Counted from the stretch's first letter, positions 49,708 to 57,475 are shown. The stretch: DNA of 64,000 nt from Hymenobacter aranciens (GCF_030580865.1 NZ_JAUQSY010000010.1:1-64000); one strand, 5' to 3'. The notes: generated by a model from the sequence alone, not told the origin. Made by a program: numbers and translations.

Positions 49708-51618
49708 TTACATCTCGGCCAGGATTTCCCAGCGGTCATTCAGCTTCACCAGCTCCTTTTTCACCAGTTCGAATTTCAGGGTCGTGTCCTTGAGTTGGGC
49801 GGCGTTCTGGTATATTTTGGGGTCGGCCAACTCTTTTTCGTAGCCCGCCAGCTCCTTTTCCAGCTTGTCGATGTTGGCTTCGACTTCGGCCAACTCTTTC
49901 AGGGCTTTTTTCTGGTCGGGCGACGGGGTTTTGGCGGGCGTGGGGTCGGCTTTCTTTTCCTCCTTTGGCTGCGGCTTATTGGCCGAGGGGCTGGGGAGGC
50001 CGGCTTTCTTGGCGGCTTTCTCGCGGTCTTCCTGCCAGAGCTCGTATTCGGCGTAGGTGCCGGGGTATTCCTTGAGCTGGTAGTCTTCGATAAACCAGAT
50101 TTTGGTGGCCACGTTTTCAACGAAATAGCGGTCGTGGCTGATGACGATGAACGTGCCTTCGTACTGCTCCAGGGCCTGGATGAGGATGTTCACCGAGACC
50201 ATGTCCAGGTGGTTGGTCGGTTCGTCGAGGAGCAGGAAGTTGGCTTCGGAAATCAGGGTTTTGGCGAGGGCCACGCGGGATTTTTCGCCGCCGCTGAGCA
50301 CCTTGATTTTCTTAAAAACCTCTTCGCCGGTGAAGAGAAAGGAGCCGAGCACGGAGCGCAGCTCCATGTCGTTGCGCTTGGAGCCGGCTTCGCTCATTTC
50401 CTGGAGGATTTCGTTGTCAAGCGTTAAGCTTTCGAGCTGGTGCTGGGCGTAGAACGACATGATGACGTTGTGGCCGAGCTGGTGCTTGCCTTCGGTGGGG
50501 GCTTCGGTGCCGGCCACGAGGCGCATGAGGGTGGACTTGCCCTTGCCGTTGGCGCCGATGAGGGCGATTTTGTCGCCGCGCTCGATGTGGACGTTGGTGT
50601 CGCGAAAGATGAGCTTCTGGTCGTACTTCTTGGTGACGTGCTCCATGCGCAGGATGTGGCGGCCGGGCTCAACTTTGAAGGTGAACTTCATATTGATTTT
50701 GGCGGCGTCCTGGGCTACGTCTTCGATGCGTTCGAGCTTGTCGAGGGCTTTGACGCGGCTCTGGGCCTGCTTGGCTTTGCTGGCTTTGGCTTTGAAGCGC
50801 TCGATGAAGCGCTCGGCCTGGCGAATCTGGGCCTGCTGGTTTTCGAAGGCGCCCTTTTGGATGAGGTTGCGCTCTTCTTTTTCTTCCAGGTAATAGGTGT
50901 AGTTGCCGGCGTAGGGGACGAGCTTGCCGCCGGTGACTTCGACGGTGGTGTTGGTGGTGCGGTCGAGGAAGGCGCGGTCGTGGCTGACGATGATGACGGC
51001 GCCCTCGTAGTCGGCGAGGTAGTTTTCAATCCACTTGATGGACGGAAGGTCCAAGTGGTTGGTGGGTTCGTCGAGCAGCAGCAACGAAGGTTGTTGCAGG
51101 AGGATTTTGGCAAGCATGACGCGCATGCGCCAGCCCCCGGAGAAGGATTTGAGGGGCTTCTGGAGCTCTTCGGTGCTGAAGCCGAGGCCTTCGAGGATTT
51201 CCTCGGCGCGGGCCTGCATGGTGTAGCCGCCGAGGGCTTCGAAGCGTTCCTGGAGGTCGGCGAGCTTTTCGACGAGGTCGTCGGTGTAGTTGGTTTCGAA
51301 CTCGACCAGGATTTTCTCAATCTGGTCCTGGAGTTTCAACGCCTCTTCGAAGGCCTGCATGGCCACGTGCAGGATGCTTTCGTGGGTATCGTAGCTCAGC
51401 AGGTCCTGATTGAGGAAGCCCAGGGAGACTTCCTTGCTCATGGAGATGGAGCCGCCGTCGGCCTTGTACTCGCCCACGAGCAGGCGCAGCAGGGTCGATT
51501 TGCCGGTGCCGTTGAGACCGATGAGGCCGATTTTATCCTTCGGCTTGATGTGGAGGCTGGCGCTGTCGTAGAGCGTGCGGGAGCCGAAATGGAAATCTAA
51601 ATCGGAAATCGATATCAT
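49708..51618 (-). CDS. ABC-F family ATP-binding protein
   Basis: A 636-residue twin-ATPase protein without membrane domain. First half: Walker A GLNGTGKSTL, signature SFSGGWRMR, Walker B LLLLDEPTNHLD. Second half: GANGKGKSTL, LSGGEKSRV, LLLDEPTNHLD. A charged linker lies between the halves, and a coiled coil (ELAEVEANIDKLEKELAGYEKEL) follows near the C-terminus as in Uup/YbiT-like factors. ABC-F proteins act on ribosomes, in translation or antibiotic resistance. The ATG at 51618 is right: the upstream in-frame extension reads through array 4 and lies beyond the promoter element. Confidence 0.94.
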   Translation of the reverse strand: MISISDLDFHFGSRTLYDSASLHIKPKDKIGLIGLNGTGKSTLLRLLVGEYKADGGSISMSKEVSLGFLNQDLLSYDTHESILHVAMQAFEEALKLQDQIEKILVEFETNYTDDLVEKLADLQERFEALGGYTMQARAEEILEGLGFSTEELQKPLKSFSGGWRMRVMLAKILLQQPSLLLLDEPTNHLDLPSIKWIENYLADYEGAVIIVSHDRAFLDRTTNTTVEVTGGKLVPYAGNYTYYLEEKEERNLIQKGAFENQQAQIRQAERFIERFKAKASKAKQAQSRVKALDKLERIEDVAQDAAKINMKFTFKVEPGRHILRMEHVTKKYDQKLIFRDTNVHIERGDKIALIGANGKGKSTLMRLVAGTEAPTEGKHQLGHNVIMSFYAQHQLESLTLDNEILQEMSEAGSKRNDMELRSVLGSFLFTGEEVFKKIKVLSGGEKSRVALAKTLISEANFLLLDEPTNHLDMVSVNILIQALEQYEGTFIVISHDRYFVENVATKIWFIEDYQLKEYPGTYAEYELWQEDREKAAKKAGLPSPSANKPQPKEEKKADPTPAKTPSPDQKKALKELAEVEANIDKLEKELAGYEKELADPKIYQNAAQLKDTTLKFELVKKELVKLNDRWEILAEM

Positions 51619-51638
51619 TTGCGTCGGGGTAATTAGGG

Positions 51639-51646
51639 CAAAGGTA
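51639..51646 (-). promoter_or_regulatory. -7 element TACCTTTG of the ABC-F gene
   Basis: CAAAGGTA on the plus strand, 20 bases before the start codon. Array 4 begins about 37 bases further upstream. Confidence 0.62.
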
Positions 51647-51682
51647 CGCACGCGGGGGCGGGGTGCGGCAGGGTTGGCAAAG

Positions 51683-51941
51683 GTGTCAGTAAGGCTGGCG
51701 AAGGTGTCAGTAGCGTTGGACGGCCTGTCGGAAGCGCTGGCGAACGTGTCAGTAGCGCGGGACGCCCTGTCAGTAACGCGGGACAGCGTGTCGATGAGGC
51801 GGGACAACATGTCGAAGGCTCGGGACAACGTGTCGATGAGGCAGGACAACATGTCGATGAGGCGGGACAACGTGTCGAAGGCTCTGGACTACGTGTCGGT
51901 AACGCGGGACAACATGTCGATGAGGCGGAACAACAGATGAA
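51683..51941. repeat. 21-bp-phased degenerate intergenic array 4
   Basis: A five-base word (GTGTC, CTGTC or ATGTC) begins at 51683, 51704, 51725, 51746, 51767, 51788, 51809, 51830, 51851, 51872, 51893 and 51914: 12 units exactly 21 bp apart, and a decayed 13th at 51935. The better-kept copies read TGTCGATGAGGCGGGACAAC. All frames are mostly open because 21 is divisible by three, giving false N-terminal extensions of the ABC-F gene. It lies upstream of the ABC-F promoter; a terminator follows. Confidence 0.95.
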
Positions 51942-51947
51942 GGCAAT

Positions 51948-51979
51948 AAAAAAGGCTGCTTCCGGGGAAGCAGCCTTTG
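51948..51979 (-). terminator. Terminator of the 51990 gene
   Basis: AAAAAAGGCTGCTTCC pairs with GGAAGCAGCCTTT; the left A run is a T run on the minus strand. The 371-base spacer from 51619 thus holds promoter, array and terminator. Confidence 0.88.
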
Positions 51980-51989
51980 GTAGGGGGGA

Positions 51990-52712
51990 TTAAGGCCGCC
52001 AGGGGCGGTGGCGGTCGTAGACAAGCAGGGCCAGGCCGAGCATGAACTGAGAGGTGCGCTGGTGGTAGGCGTAGGTTTGCTGCTGGTAAGTGAAGGATTG
52101 GGTGAAGGGCGTGAGGCTGTGCTCGTAGCGGGCGCTGAGCTCGAAGCGCCAGAGCTGCAGGCCCAGGCCCACCTGGCCGAGCAGCTGCACGGGGCGGGTG
52201 GCGGCGAAGAGGCTGCCGTAGAGCGGCTGGAGCTGGGTTGGGTAGTCGGCGGAGCTTTGGCGGCGGTGCAGGGCCAGCACGGGGCCGGCCAGCAGGTGCA
52301 GCCGCTTGCCGAGGTGGCGGCCGGCCAGCAGGGCTACTTCGGCCCGGCGGAGGCGGGGGTAGAGGTAGCTGACGGTTTGGGGGTAAGGGGCGGTGGCGGT
52401 GGGGTAGTAGGCAATACTGGACTGCTGGCCGAGCACGGAGGTGTAGGCCAGCTCGGGCTGCGCAAACCAACGGCCGGCCCCGAGGCCGAAGCGGGCGAAG
52501 GCGCTGAACCGGTCGCCGGTGTCGTCGGTGCGGGAGGCGTCGGTGTCGGTTTCGATGACGTATTCTTCGACCTGGATGCGGCGCTGGCGGGCCCAGGTCT
52601 GGCCCAGGGTGAAGTGATAGCCGAGGCCGAGGGCTTCGAGGCGCTGGGCGGGGGCGGCGAGGGGCAGCAGCAGAAAGCCGAGGAGAGTGGCTTGGAGGGA
52701 GGCGGCGGTCAT
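51990..52712 (-). CDS. Outer-membrane beta-barrel-like protein
   Basis: A 240-residue exported protein with a signal peptide (residues 1-22, ending APAQ). The rest is rich in alternating strands with Tyr, Leu and Gly (AELAYTSVLGQQSSIAYY-like; LQLWRFELSARYEHS). It is a likely eight-stranded barrel, but no family is recognised. It ends in a charged DRHRPWRP tail. It is the last gene in the minus-strand cluster from the sigma factor, 21 bases after the gene before it. Confidence 0.68.
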   Translation of the reverse strand: MTAASLQATLLGFLLLPLAAPAQRLEALGLGYHFTLGQTWARQRRIQVEEYVIETDTDASRTDDTGDRFSAFARFGLGAGRWFAQPELAYTSVLGQQSSIAYYPTATAPYPQTVSYLYPRLRRAEVALLAGRHLGKRLHLLAGPVLALHRRQSSADYPTQLQPLYGSLFAATRPVQLLGQVGLGLQLWRFELSARYEHSLTPFTQSFTYQQQTYAYHQRTSQFMLGLALLVYDRHRPWRP

Positions 52713-52733
52713 CCTATTAACTAAAGCGGAAGG

Positions 52734-54053
52734 CTACTGCACTACCAGCTGCTGGCGGGTGGTGCCGGCGGCGGTGCTAAGGGTGAGCAGGTACACGCCG
52801 GGGGCGTGGCCGCGCAGGGACAGGGCAAGCTCGGGCTGGAGGCCAGGGGTGGTGGTGCGGAACACTTCGCGGCCCAGGGCATCGGTGATGGCTACGGTGG
52901 CGGGGGCGGCGGGCAGGGGCAGGCGGAACTCGCCGGTGAGGCTGGGGTTGGGGTAGGCAGGCTGGGCGGGGCGGGCGGTGGGGCGGGTGGCCAGGGCGGT
53001 GGCGCCGAGGCGGTAGATGCCCAGGCTGGTGGCATCGGCGCGGGAGGCGCCGGACCAGACGGCGGTGGGACCGTGGGCGGCCACGCCGACGTGGTACTGG
53101 GAGGTTTCGAGGGCGGTCCAGGTGGCGCCGAAGTCGCGGGAGTAAGACGAGCCGACGTCGTTCGGGCCGAGGTCGCCGGCGCCGACGGAGAGGAGTAGAT
53201 TGGTGCCGGGCACGCCGGCGATGCCGGCGGAGAAGAGCGGGCCGGTGTGGGGGAGCAGCTGCCAGGTGAGGCCGCCGTCGGTGGTGGCGTGGAGGTACTG
53301 CTGGCTGGTGGCGCCGTTGACGCTGACGGTGATTCCGTGGGCGGCATCGGTGAAGGCGACGGCGTACTGCTCGGCGGCCACGGTGTTGGAAACGGCGGCC
53401 AGCCAGGTGTCGCCCTGGTCGGGGGAGGTGAAGACGCGGCCTTCATCGGTGGCAAACCAGAGGAAATTGCCGATGGCGACGGGGGCGAGGACGACGCCGT
53501 TTTCGTCGGGCAGGGGGGCGGGCACGCTGGCGGCGGGGCGCCAGGTGAGGCCGCCGTCGCGGGTGACGAAGATGGCGAAGGTATCGGTGGGGGCGCTGAG
53601 GGGGTCGGCCACGGCGACGCCATTGGTGGGGGTGAAGAAATGGACGAAGTTGGGCAGGGCGGGGCCGAAGTTGGGGGCGGCGGCGGGGGCGGTCCAGGTG
53701 GTGCCGCCGTCGGTGGTGTGGAGCAGGCGGCCGCCGCTGGTGGCATTGGCGATGGTGACCCAGGCATCGAGGGCGCTGGTGGCGCTGACGCTGGTGAGGA
53801 ACTCGGTGGCGGTGAGGGTGGGGACGGGGCGGCGGGTCCAGGTGGTGCCGCCGTTGGTGGTGAGGGCCACGCTGCGGTTGGCGAAGCTTTCGTCGTAGCC
53901 GGCGGCCCAGAGCACGTTGGCATCGACGATGGCGAAGCGGTAGGCGAGCACATCGGGGGTGTCGAAGGTGAAGGGCTGGGCCACCCACTGGGCGCGGGCG
54001 GGGAGGGTAAGCAGGAGCAGGAGGAGGGATAAGAAGTAGCGGTAGGAGCTCAT
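52734..54053 (-). CDS. YCF48/BNR-type beta-propeller with T9SS sorting domain
   Basis: A 439-residue secreted protein. A signal peptide (residues 1-22) is followed by repeated propeller units of the type TTNGGTTWTRRP, TTDGGTTWTAP, TRDGGLTWRP and SPDQGDTWLA, as in photosystem-assembly (YCF48) and sialidase-like folds. The last 80 residues, starting at AYPNPS and including TDALGREVFR and PGVYLLTLST, form a type A T9SS sorting domain. It should be released or anchored at the cell surface. The target is unknown. The DNA is strongly biased to G on the plus strand because of the Pro/Ala/Thr-rich code on the minus strand. Confidence 0.88.
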   Translation of the reverse strand: MSSYRYFLSLLLLLLTLPARAQWVAQPFTFDTPDVLAYRFAIVDANVLWAAGYDESFANRSVALTTNGGTTWTRRPVPTLTATEFLTSVSATSALDAWVTIANATSGGRLLHTTDGGTTWTAPAAAPNFGPALPNFVHFFTPTNGVAVADPLSAPTDTFAIFVTRDGGLTWRPAASVPAPLPDENGVVLAPVAIGNFLWFATDEGRVFTSPDQGDTWLAAVSNTVAAEQYAVAFTDAAHGITVSVNGATSQQYLHATTDGGLTWQLLPHTGPLFSAGIAGVPGTNLLLSVGAGDLGPNDVGSSYSRDFGATWTALETSQYHVGVAAHGPTAVWSGASRADATSLGIYRLGATALATRPTARPAQPAYPNPSLTGEFRLPLPAAPATVAITDALGREVFRTTTPGLQPELALSLRGHAPGVYLLTLSTAAGTTRQQLVVQ

Positions 54054-54095
54054 GAATTGGGGGGAGGTCATTTGGTAAAAGGAGATGAGGAAGGA

Positions 54096-54809
54096 TTAGC
54101 GGCCGAGGGCCAGACCGAGGCGGAAATCGAGGAGGAGGTTGAGGGAGTTTTTGGGGAAGAGGGGGCCGAGGCGGGGGCTGAGGGGCAGGGGCAGGCCGGC
54201 CATGAGGTCGAAGAAGCCGTAGCGGCCGAGGCGGCGCTGGAAGCCATAGAGCAGGGCGGCTGAGGCGCGGAAGGACTGGCCCTGAGAGCCGTCGGAGGTG
54301 AAGGGGGTGCCGAAGCCGTAGCGGCCCAGGCTGCTGCCGAGGGCCAAGGAGAGGTAGTTGGCCGAGAAATTACTGGCGCTTTTGCCCTTGCGGATGCGCC
54401 GATTGAGGTTGTAGTAGTAGCGGGCGGCTACCTGGGATTCGACTTCGGCACCGGTGCGCCGGGCGGTGGTGGGGAGGGGGCGGTAGCGCAGCAGGGCGGG
54501 GCTGATTTCGGCCATTACCGACCAATTGGTGCGCAGCTTGTGCTCGTAGATGAAGTTGAGGCCGTAGCGGGAATCGGTGCTGGCGCTGCCGAAGGCGAAC
54601 TGGGTGAGGCCGATTTTCCAGAGGCGGTGCTCTTCGATTTGGAGGCGGGTGAGCTTGCTGAGGCCGGCAAGCCAGGCGGCGTCGGGGTCGGAGTCGGCTA
54701 CCGTTTCCTGGGTATAGCGCACGCCGGTGGTGTCGGGGAGGGTTTGGGCCTGGGTGGGGCGGGCGAGCAGCAGGATGGCGGCTAGCAGGGAGAGGAGGCG
54801 AGGGAGCAT
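54096..54809 (-). CDS. Outer-membrane protein of unknown function
   Basis: A 237-residue protein with a signal peptide (residues 1-22, ending TQAQ). The mature part has repeated beta-strand pairs and glycine-rich turns (YLSLALGSSLGRYGFG; LLYGFQRRLGRYGFFDLMAGLPLPLSP). It is similar in style, not obviously in sequence, to the protein at 51990-52712. I took the ATG at 54809; the longer frame upstream goes through a perfect inverted repeat and then overlaps another gene in a different frame. Confidence 0.72.
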   Translation of the reverse strand: MLPRLLSLLAAILLLARPTQAQTLPDTTGVRYTQETVADSDPDAAWLAGLSKLTRLQIEEHRLWKIGLTQFAFGSASTDSRYGLNFIYEHKLRTNWSVMAEISPALLRYRPLPTTARRTGAEVESQVAARYYYNLNRRIRKGKSASNFSANYLSLALGSSLGRYGFGTPFTSDGSQGQSFRASAALLYGFQRRLGRYGFFDLMAGLPLPLSPRLGPLFPKNSLNLLLDFRLGLALGR

Positions 54810-54826
54810 GGGAAAAAGTTTAGGGA

Positions 54827-54965
54827 CGCTGGCGCGCGTCTCCGACGCGTGCCGACTGGGTTCGAGCCTCTGGCTCGTTACATAGAACATCGGGCAAGGA
54901 GTCGCTCGGGGGCGCGAGTCGGAGACTCGAACCCAGTCGGCACGCGTCGGAGACGCGCGCCAGCG
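54827..54965. repeat. Perfect 40-bp inverted repeat
   Basis: Arms 54827-54866 and 54926-54965 are exact reverse complements, with a 59-base loop. The arms contain smaller palindromes (CGCGTCTCCGACGCG). It lies within the minus-strand cluster, between the DUF4097-like gene and the next surface-protein gene. No second copy is in the window. Confidence 0.96.
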
Positions 54966-54972
54966 GCCTTGG

Positions 54973-55902
54973 TCAGTACTTGATGAGCAGCGGGGGGAGG
55001 GTTTCGAGGGTGAGGGGGGCGTAGGAGGTTTCGACGCGGATGAGGGGAGCCGGGGCGGGGATGGGCACGTCGAGCGAGGGGTGGGTGGGGCGGCCGCGGC
55101 GGGCGGCGGCGAGGCTGGGGGGCACGGTGAGGGTGCCCTGGGCGGTGGCGAGGCGGTAGCGGAAGTGGTCGAGCTGGGGCACGGCGAGGGTGACGGCGCT
55201 GCGCTCGGCGTCGATGAAGGCGCCGAGCAGGGCGGCGGTGGGGGCGAAGTAGACGCTGCCGTAGCGGTTGCGGATGGTGTAGCGGCCAGCGGCCTGGGTG
55301 AGGCGCAGGGCCGACTTGTCGGCGTCGCAGGTGAAGGTGAGGTGGGTGTTGGTGGCCTGGAGGTCGGCGTAGCGGAGGGTGGTTTGGAGGCTGCCGCGCA
55401 GGTTCTGGAGGGTGATTTGGCCGAAGTCCTGGGTGAGCTGCTGGCGGCCGGTGAGGTCGAGCAGGAAGGTCTGGCCGTAGGCGTTGACGATTTCGACGGC
55501 GGCGGCGGCGGGCAGGTGGATGGTGAACTCGGCGCGGAGGTCGGCGCGCAGGGCGGGGGCGTTGGCGGGCAGGGAGAAGTAGTTGACGAGGTCGATGACG
55601 CCGCCGGATTGGCGGAGCTGGTGGCGGGCGGCGGGAAGGTCCTGCCCGGCGATGGCGCGGTCGGGATGGCGGGCGCTGAGGCGGAGGACGACCTGCACGG
55701 TGGGCTGGTCCCAGCCCTGCACGCGCAGGGTGGCTTTCTCGGCCCGGATGCGGACGAGGGTGCCGGGCGGGCAGGCAAAGGACTGCTCAAGGGTGCGGGT
55801 GAGCACCTGCACGGTGCGCGGGGCCTGGGCGTGGGCGGGGCCGGCGGCGGCAAGGGTCAGCAGGGTTAGTAGCAGAGGCCAGCTTCGTAAAAGAAACATC
55901 AT
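54973..55902 (-). CDS. DUF4097-like exported beta-helix protein
   Basis: A 309-residue protein with a signal peptide (residues 1-26). Repeating short strands with Asn/Gly turns (YGQTFLLDLTGRQQLTQDFGQITLQNLRGSLQTTLRYADL; GRYTIRNRYGSVYF) resemble the DUF4097 'putative adhesin' repeat. Its ATG overlaps the TGA of the anti-sigma gene (ATGA), indicating coupled translation. Proteins of this kind often accompany ECF sigma/anti-sigma pairs in Bacteroidota; the role is not established. Confidence 0.75.
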   Translation of the reverse strand: MMFLLRSWPLLLTLLTLAAAGPAHAQAPRTVQVLTRTLEQSFACPPGTLVRIRAEKATLRVQGWDQPTVQVVLRLSARHPDRAIAGQDLPAARHQLRQSGGVIDLVNYFSLPANAPALRADLRAEFTIHLPAAAAVEIVNAYGQTFLLDLTGRQQLTQDFGQITLQNLRGSLQTTLRYADLQATNTHLTFTCDADKSALRLTQAAGRYTIRNRYGSVYFAPTAALLGAFIDAERSAVTLAVPQLDHFRYRLATAQGTLTVPPSLAAARRGRPTHPSLDVPIPAPAPLIRVETSYAPLTLETLPPLLIKY

Positions 55903-56573
55903 GAGATGAGGAGCTGAATGAGGTCGCGGGTGAGGGTGGCTTTGAGGGTGGCGACCTGGACCTGGTGGCGGAGCATGTCGGGGCTGGGGCCGAGGCGGTG
56001 GATGGCTTGCTGGAGGCGCTGCTCTTCGGCGTCGAGCTCGGTGAGCTGGGCGCGCAGGTGCTGGAAATCGGCCGACTGGCAGACGGCGGGCAGGGCGCTG
56101 CACTGGGCGTCGATGAAGCGGCGGCTTTGCTGGGCGAGGGGGTCGGCGGCGGGGGCGGGCGGGGCGGGGAAGGCTTCGGCGGGGGCGGGTACTACCTCTT
56201 GGTGGTAGCTAATGGTGTCGCGCAAGGTGGTGGGGGCGGGCTTTACTTGCCAGATAGCGAAGACGAGCAGCACGGCGGCGGCGAGGCCAGCGGCTACGCG
56301 GTAGGCGGGCCAGAGGCGGCGGGTGATGGGCGCTGGCGCGGGGGTGGGCAGGGCGGTTTCGGCGTCGAGTTGGGCGGCGATGCGGAGCCAGAGGTCGTCG
56401 TCGGGCTCGTGGAGGGGGAGCGGGGGGAGGGCTTGGGCGGGGGCGGCTTCGGCGTCGAGCTGCCGGGTGATGCGGGGCCAGAGGGTGGCGTCGGGCTCGT
56501 GGAGGGGGAGCTGGGCGAGGGCGCGCTGGAGGTGGGGGCGGCCGGCTTCGGGAAGGTCGGGGGGCTGGCTCAT
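55899..56573 (-). CDS. Putative anti-sigma factor (single-pass membrane protein)
   Basis: A 224-residue protein. The first 85 residues are cytoplasmic, with two repeated segments (LPLHEPDATLWPRITRQLDAE and LPLHEPDDDLWLRIAAQLDAE). One membrane helix is at about 95-112 (YRVAAGLAAAVLLVFAIW). The rest is a periplasmic helical domain with two Cys (DAQCSALPAVCQSADF). The position directly after an ECF sigma gene, with ATGA overlap, supports an anti-sigma role. The zinc-binding HxxxCxxC of classical anti-sigma factors is missing. Confidence 0.72.
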   Translation of the reverse strand: MSQPPDLPEAGRPHLQRALAQLPLHEPDATLWPRITRQLDAEAAPAQALPPLPLHEPDDDLWLRIAAQLDAETALPTPAPAPITRRLWPAYRVAAGLAAAVLLVFAIWQVKPAPTTLRDTISYHQEVVPAPAEAFPAPPAPAADPLAQQSRRFIDAQCSALPAVCQSADFQHLRAQLTELDAEEQRLQQAIHRLGPSPDMLRHQVQVATLKATLTRDLIQLLIS

Positions 56574-57115
56574 GGCTGGAGGTGGTGGAGTTTGACCTGG
56601 AGCAGGCGCTTGGCGTGGTGGAGCTGCGATTTGCTGGTGCCCTCGCTGATGCTGAGCAGCTCGGCGACTTCACGGTGGAGGTAGCCTTCGACTTCGACGA
56701 GGCAGAAGACGGCGCGGTAGCCGGCGGGCAGCTCGGCGATGGCGCGCTCGAGGGCTTCGCCGGTGAGGGCGTCGTGCCAGGGCACGAGGGGCTCGGGGTG
56801 GTGCTGGGGGCGGTAGACTTCCATGCGCTGCTCCTGGCGCAGCACGCGCAGGGCGCAGCGCACCACGATGCCTTTGAGCCAGGCGGCTAGCGGGGCCTCC
56901 TGGCGGAACTGGGCGAGGCGCTGGAAGGCGGCGACGAAGGCTTCCTGCAGGGCATCCTGGGCCAGCTCACGGTCGCCGAGGATGCGCAGGGCGCAGGAGA
57001 AAAGGGCAGCCTTGTGGCGCTGGTAGAGCTGGTGCTGGGCCTGCCGGTCGTGGCGCAGGCAGGCGGCCAGCAGCTGCTCATCAGAAGTAAAGGAAAGGGG
57101 TAGAGGAGGGGCCAC
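56570..57115 (-). CDS. ECF RNA polymerase sigma factor
   Basis: A 181-residue sigma-70 family protein. Region 2: LRILGDRELAQDALQEAFVAAFQRLAQFRQEAPLAAWLKGI. Region 4: ELPAGYRAVFCLVEVEGYLHREVAELLSISEGTSKSQLHHAKRLLQ. No ATG precedes region 2 in a sensible place, so I chose the GTG at 57115, which is about 36 bases after an imperfect -7 box (AACCTTTG, 57152-57159). It probably drives the cluster that follows on the same strand. The upstream frame extension reads through array 5 and is not coding. Confidence 0.87.
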   Translation of the reverse strand: MAPPLPLSFTSDEQLLAACLRHDRQAQHQLYQRHKAALFSCALRILGDRELAQDALQEAFVAAFQRLAQFRQEAPLAAWLKGIVVRCALRVLRQEQRMEVYRPQHHPEPLVPWHDALTGEALERAIAELPAGYRAVFCLVEVEGYLHREVAELLSISEGTSKSQLHHAKRLLQVKLHHLQP

Positions 57116-57192
57116 GCGGGATGCTTTGCCCTGGAATGCCGCGGGCGGGGGCAAAGGTTGGTTGGGGCAGGAAAAAAAGTTTGGGGGTGAGT

Positions 57193-57440
57193 GGTGGGAG
57201 CCTACTTGCAGGCGGTGGGAGGCCTCTCGCAGGTGGTGGGAGACTACTTGCAGGCGGTGGGAAGGTACTTGCAGGCGGTGGGAGCCTACTTGCAGGCGGT
57301 GGGAAGGTACTTGCAGGCGGTGGGAGAGGTCTGGACGGTGGTAGGAAGGTTCCGGCCGGTGGTAGGAGGGCTCTGGCAGGTGGTAGGAGAGGTCCGGCTG
57401 GTGGTAGGAGAGGTCCGGCTGGTGGTAGGAAGCATCAGAC
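57193..57440. repeat. 21-bp-phased degenerate intergenic array 5
   Basis: The word GGTGGGA, later GGTAGGA, starts at 57193, 57214, 57235, 57256, 57277, 57298, 57319, 57340, 57361, 57382, 57403 and 57424: 12 units exactly 21 bp apart. The better-kept copies read CTACTTGCAGGCGGTGGGAG; the right half drifts to a GGTCCGGCTGGTGGTAGGA form. It lies upstream of the sigma factor gene and is followed by a terminator, so it fills the 361-base spacer. Confidence 0.96.
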
Positions 57441-57441
57441 A

Positions 57442-57475
57442 CAAAAAAGGCTGCTTCGGGGGAAGCAGCCTTTCG
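57442..57475 (-). terminator. Terminator of the desaturase gene
   Basis: AAAAAAGGCTGCTTCG and GGAAGCAGCCTTT form a stem nearly identical to the one at 51948-51979. The left A run gives the T tract on the minus strand. Confidence 0.88.

Noticed and set aside
51619..51870. N-terminal extension of the ABC-F protein by 84 residues (MSRLIDMLSC type repeats)
   Set aside because: It is read from array 4 and lies upstream of the -7 promoter box at 51639-51646; the family starts at MISISDLDF.
54810..55853. Extension of the 54096-54809 gene to a 585-residue protein rich in Pro/Ser/Ala
   Set aside because: It overlaps the DUF4097-like gene in another frame and passes through the 40-bp inverted repeat. 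The ATG at 54809 gives a clean signal peptide.
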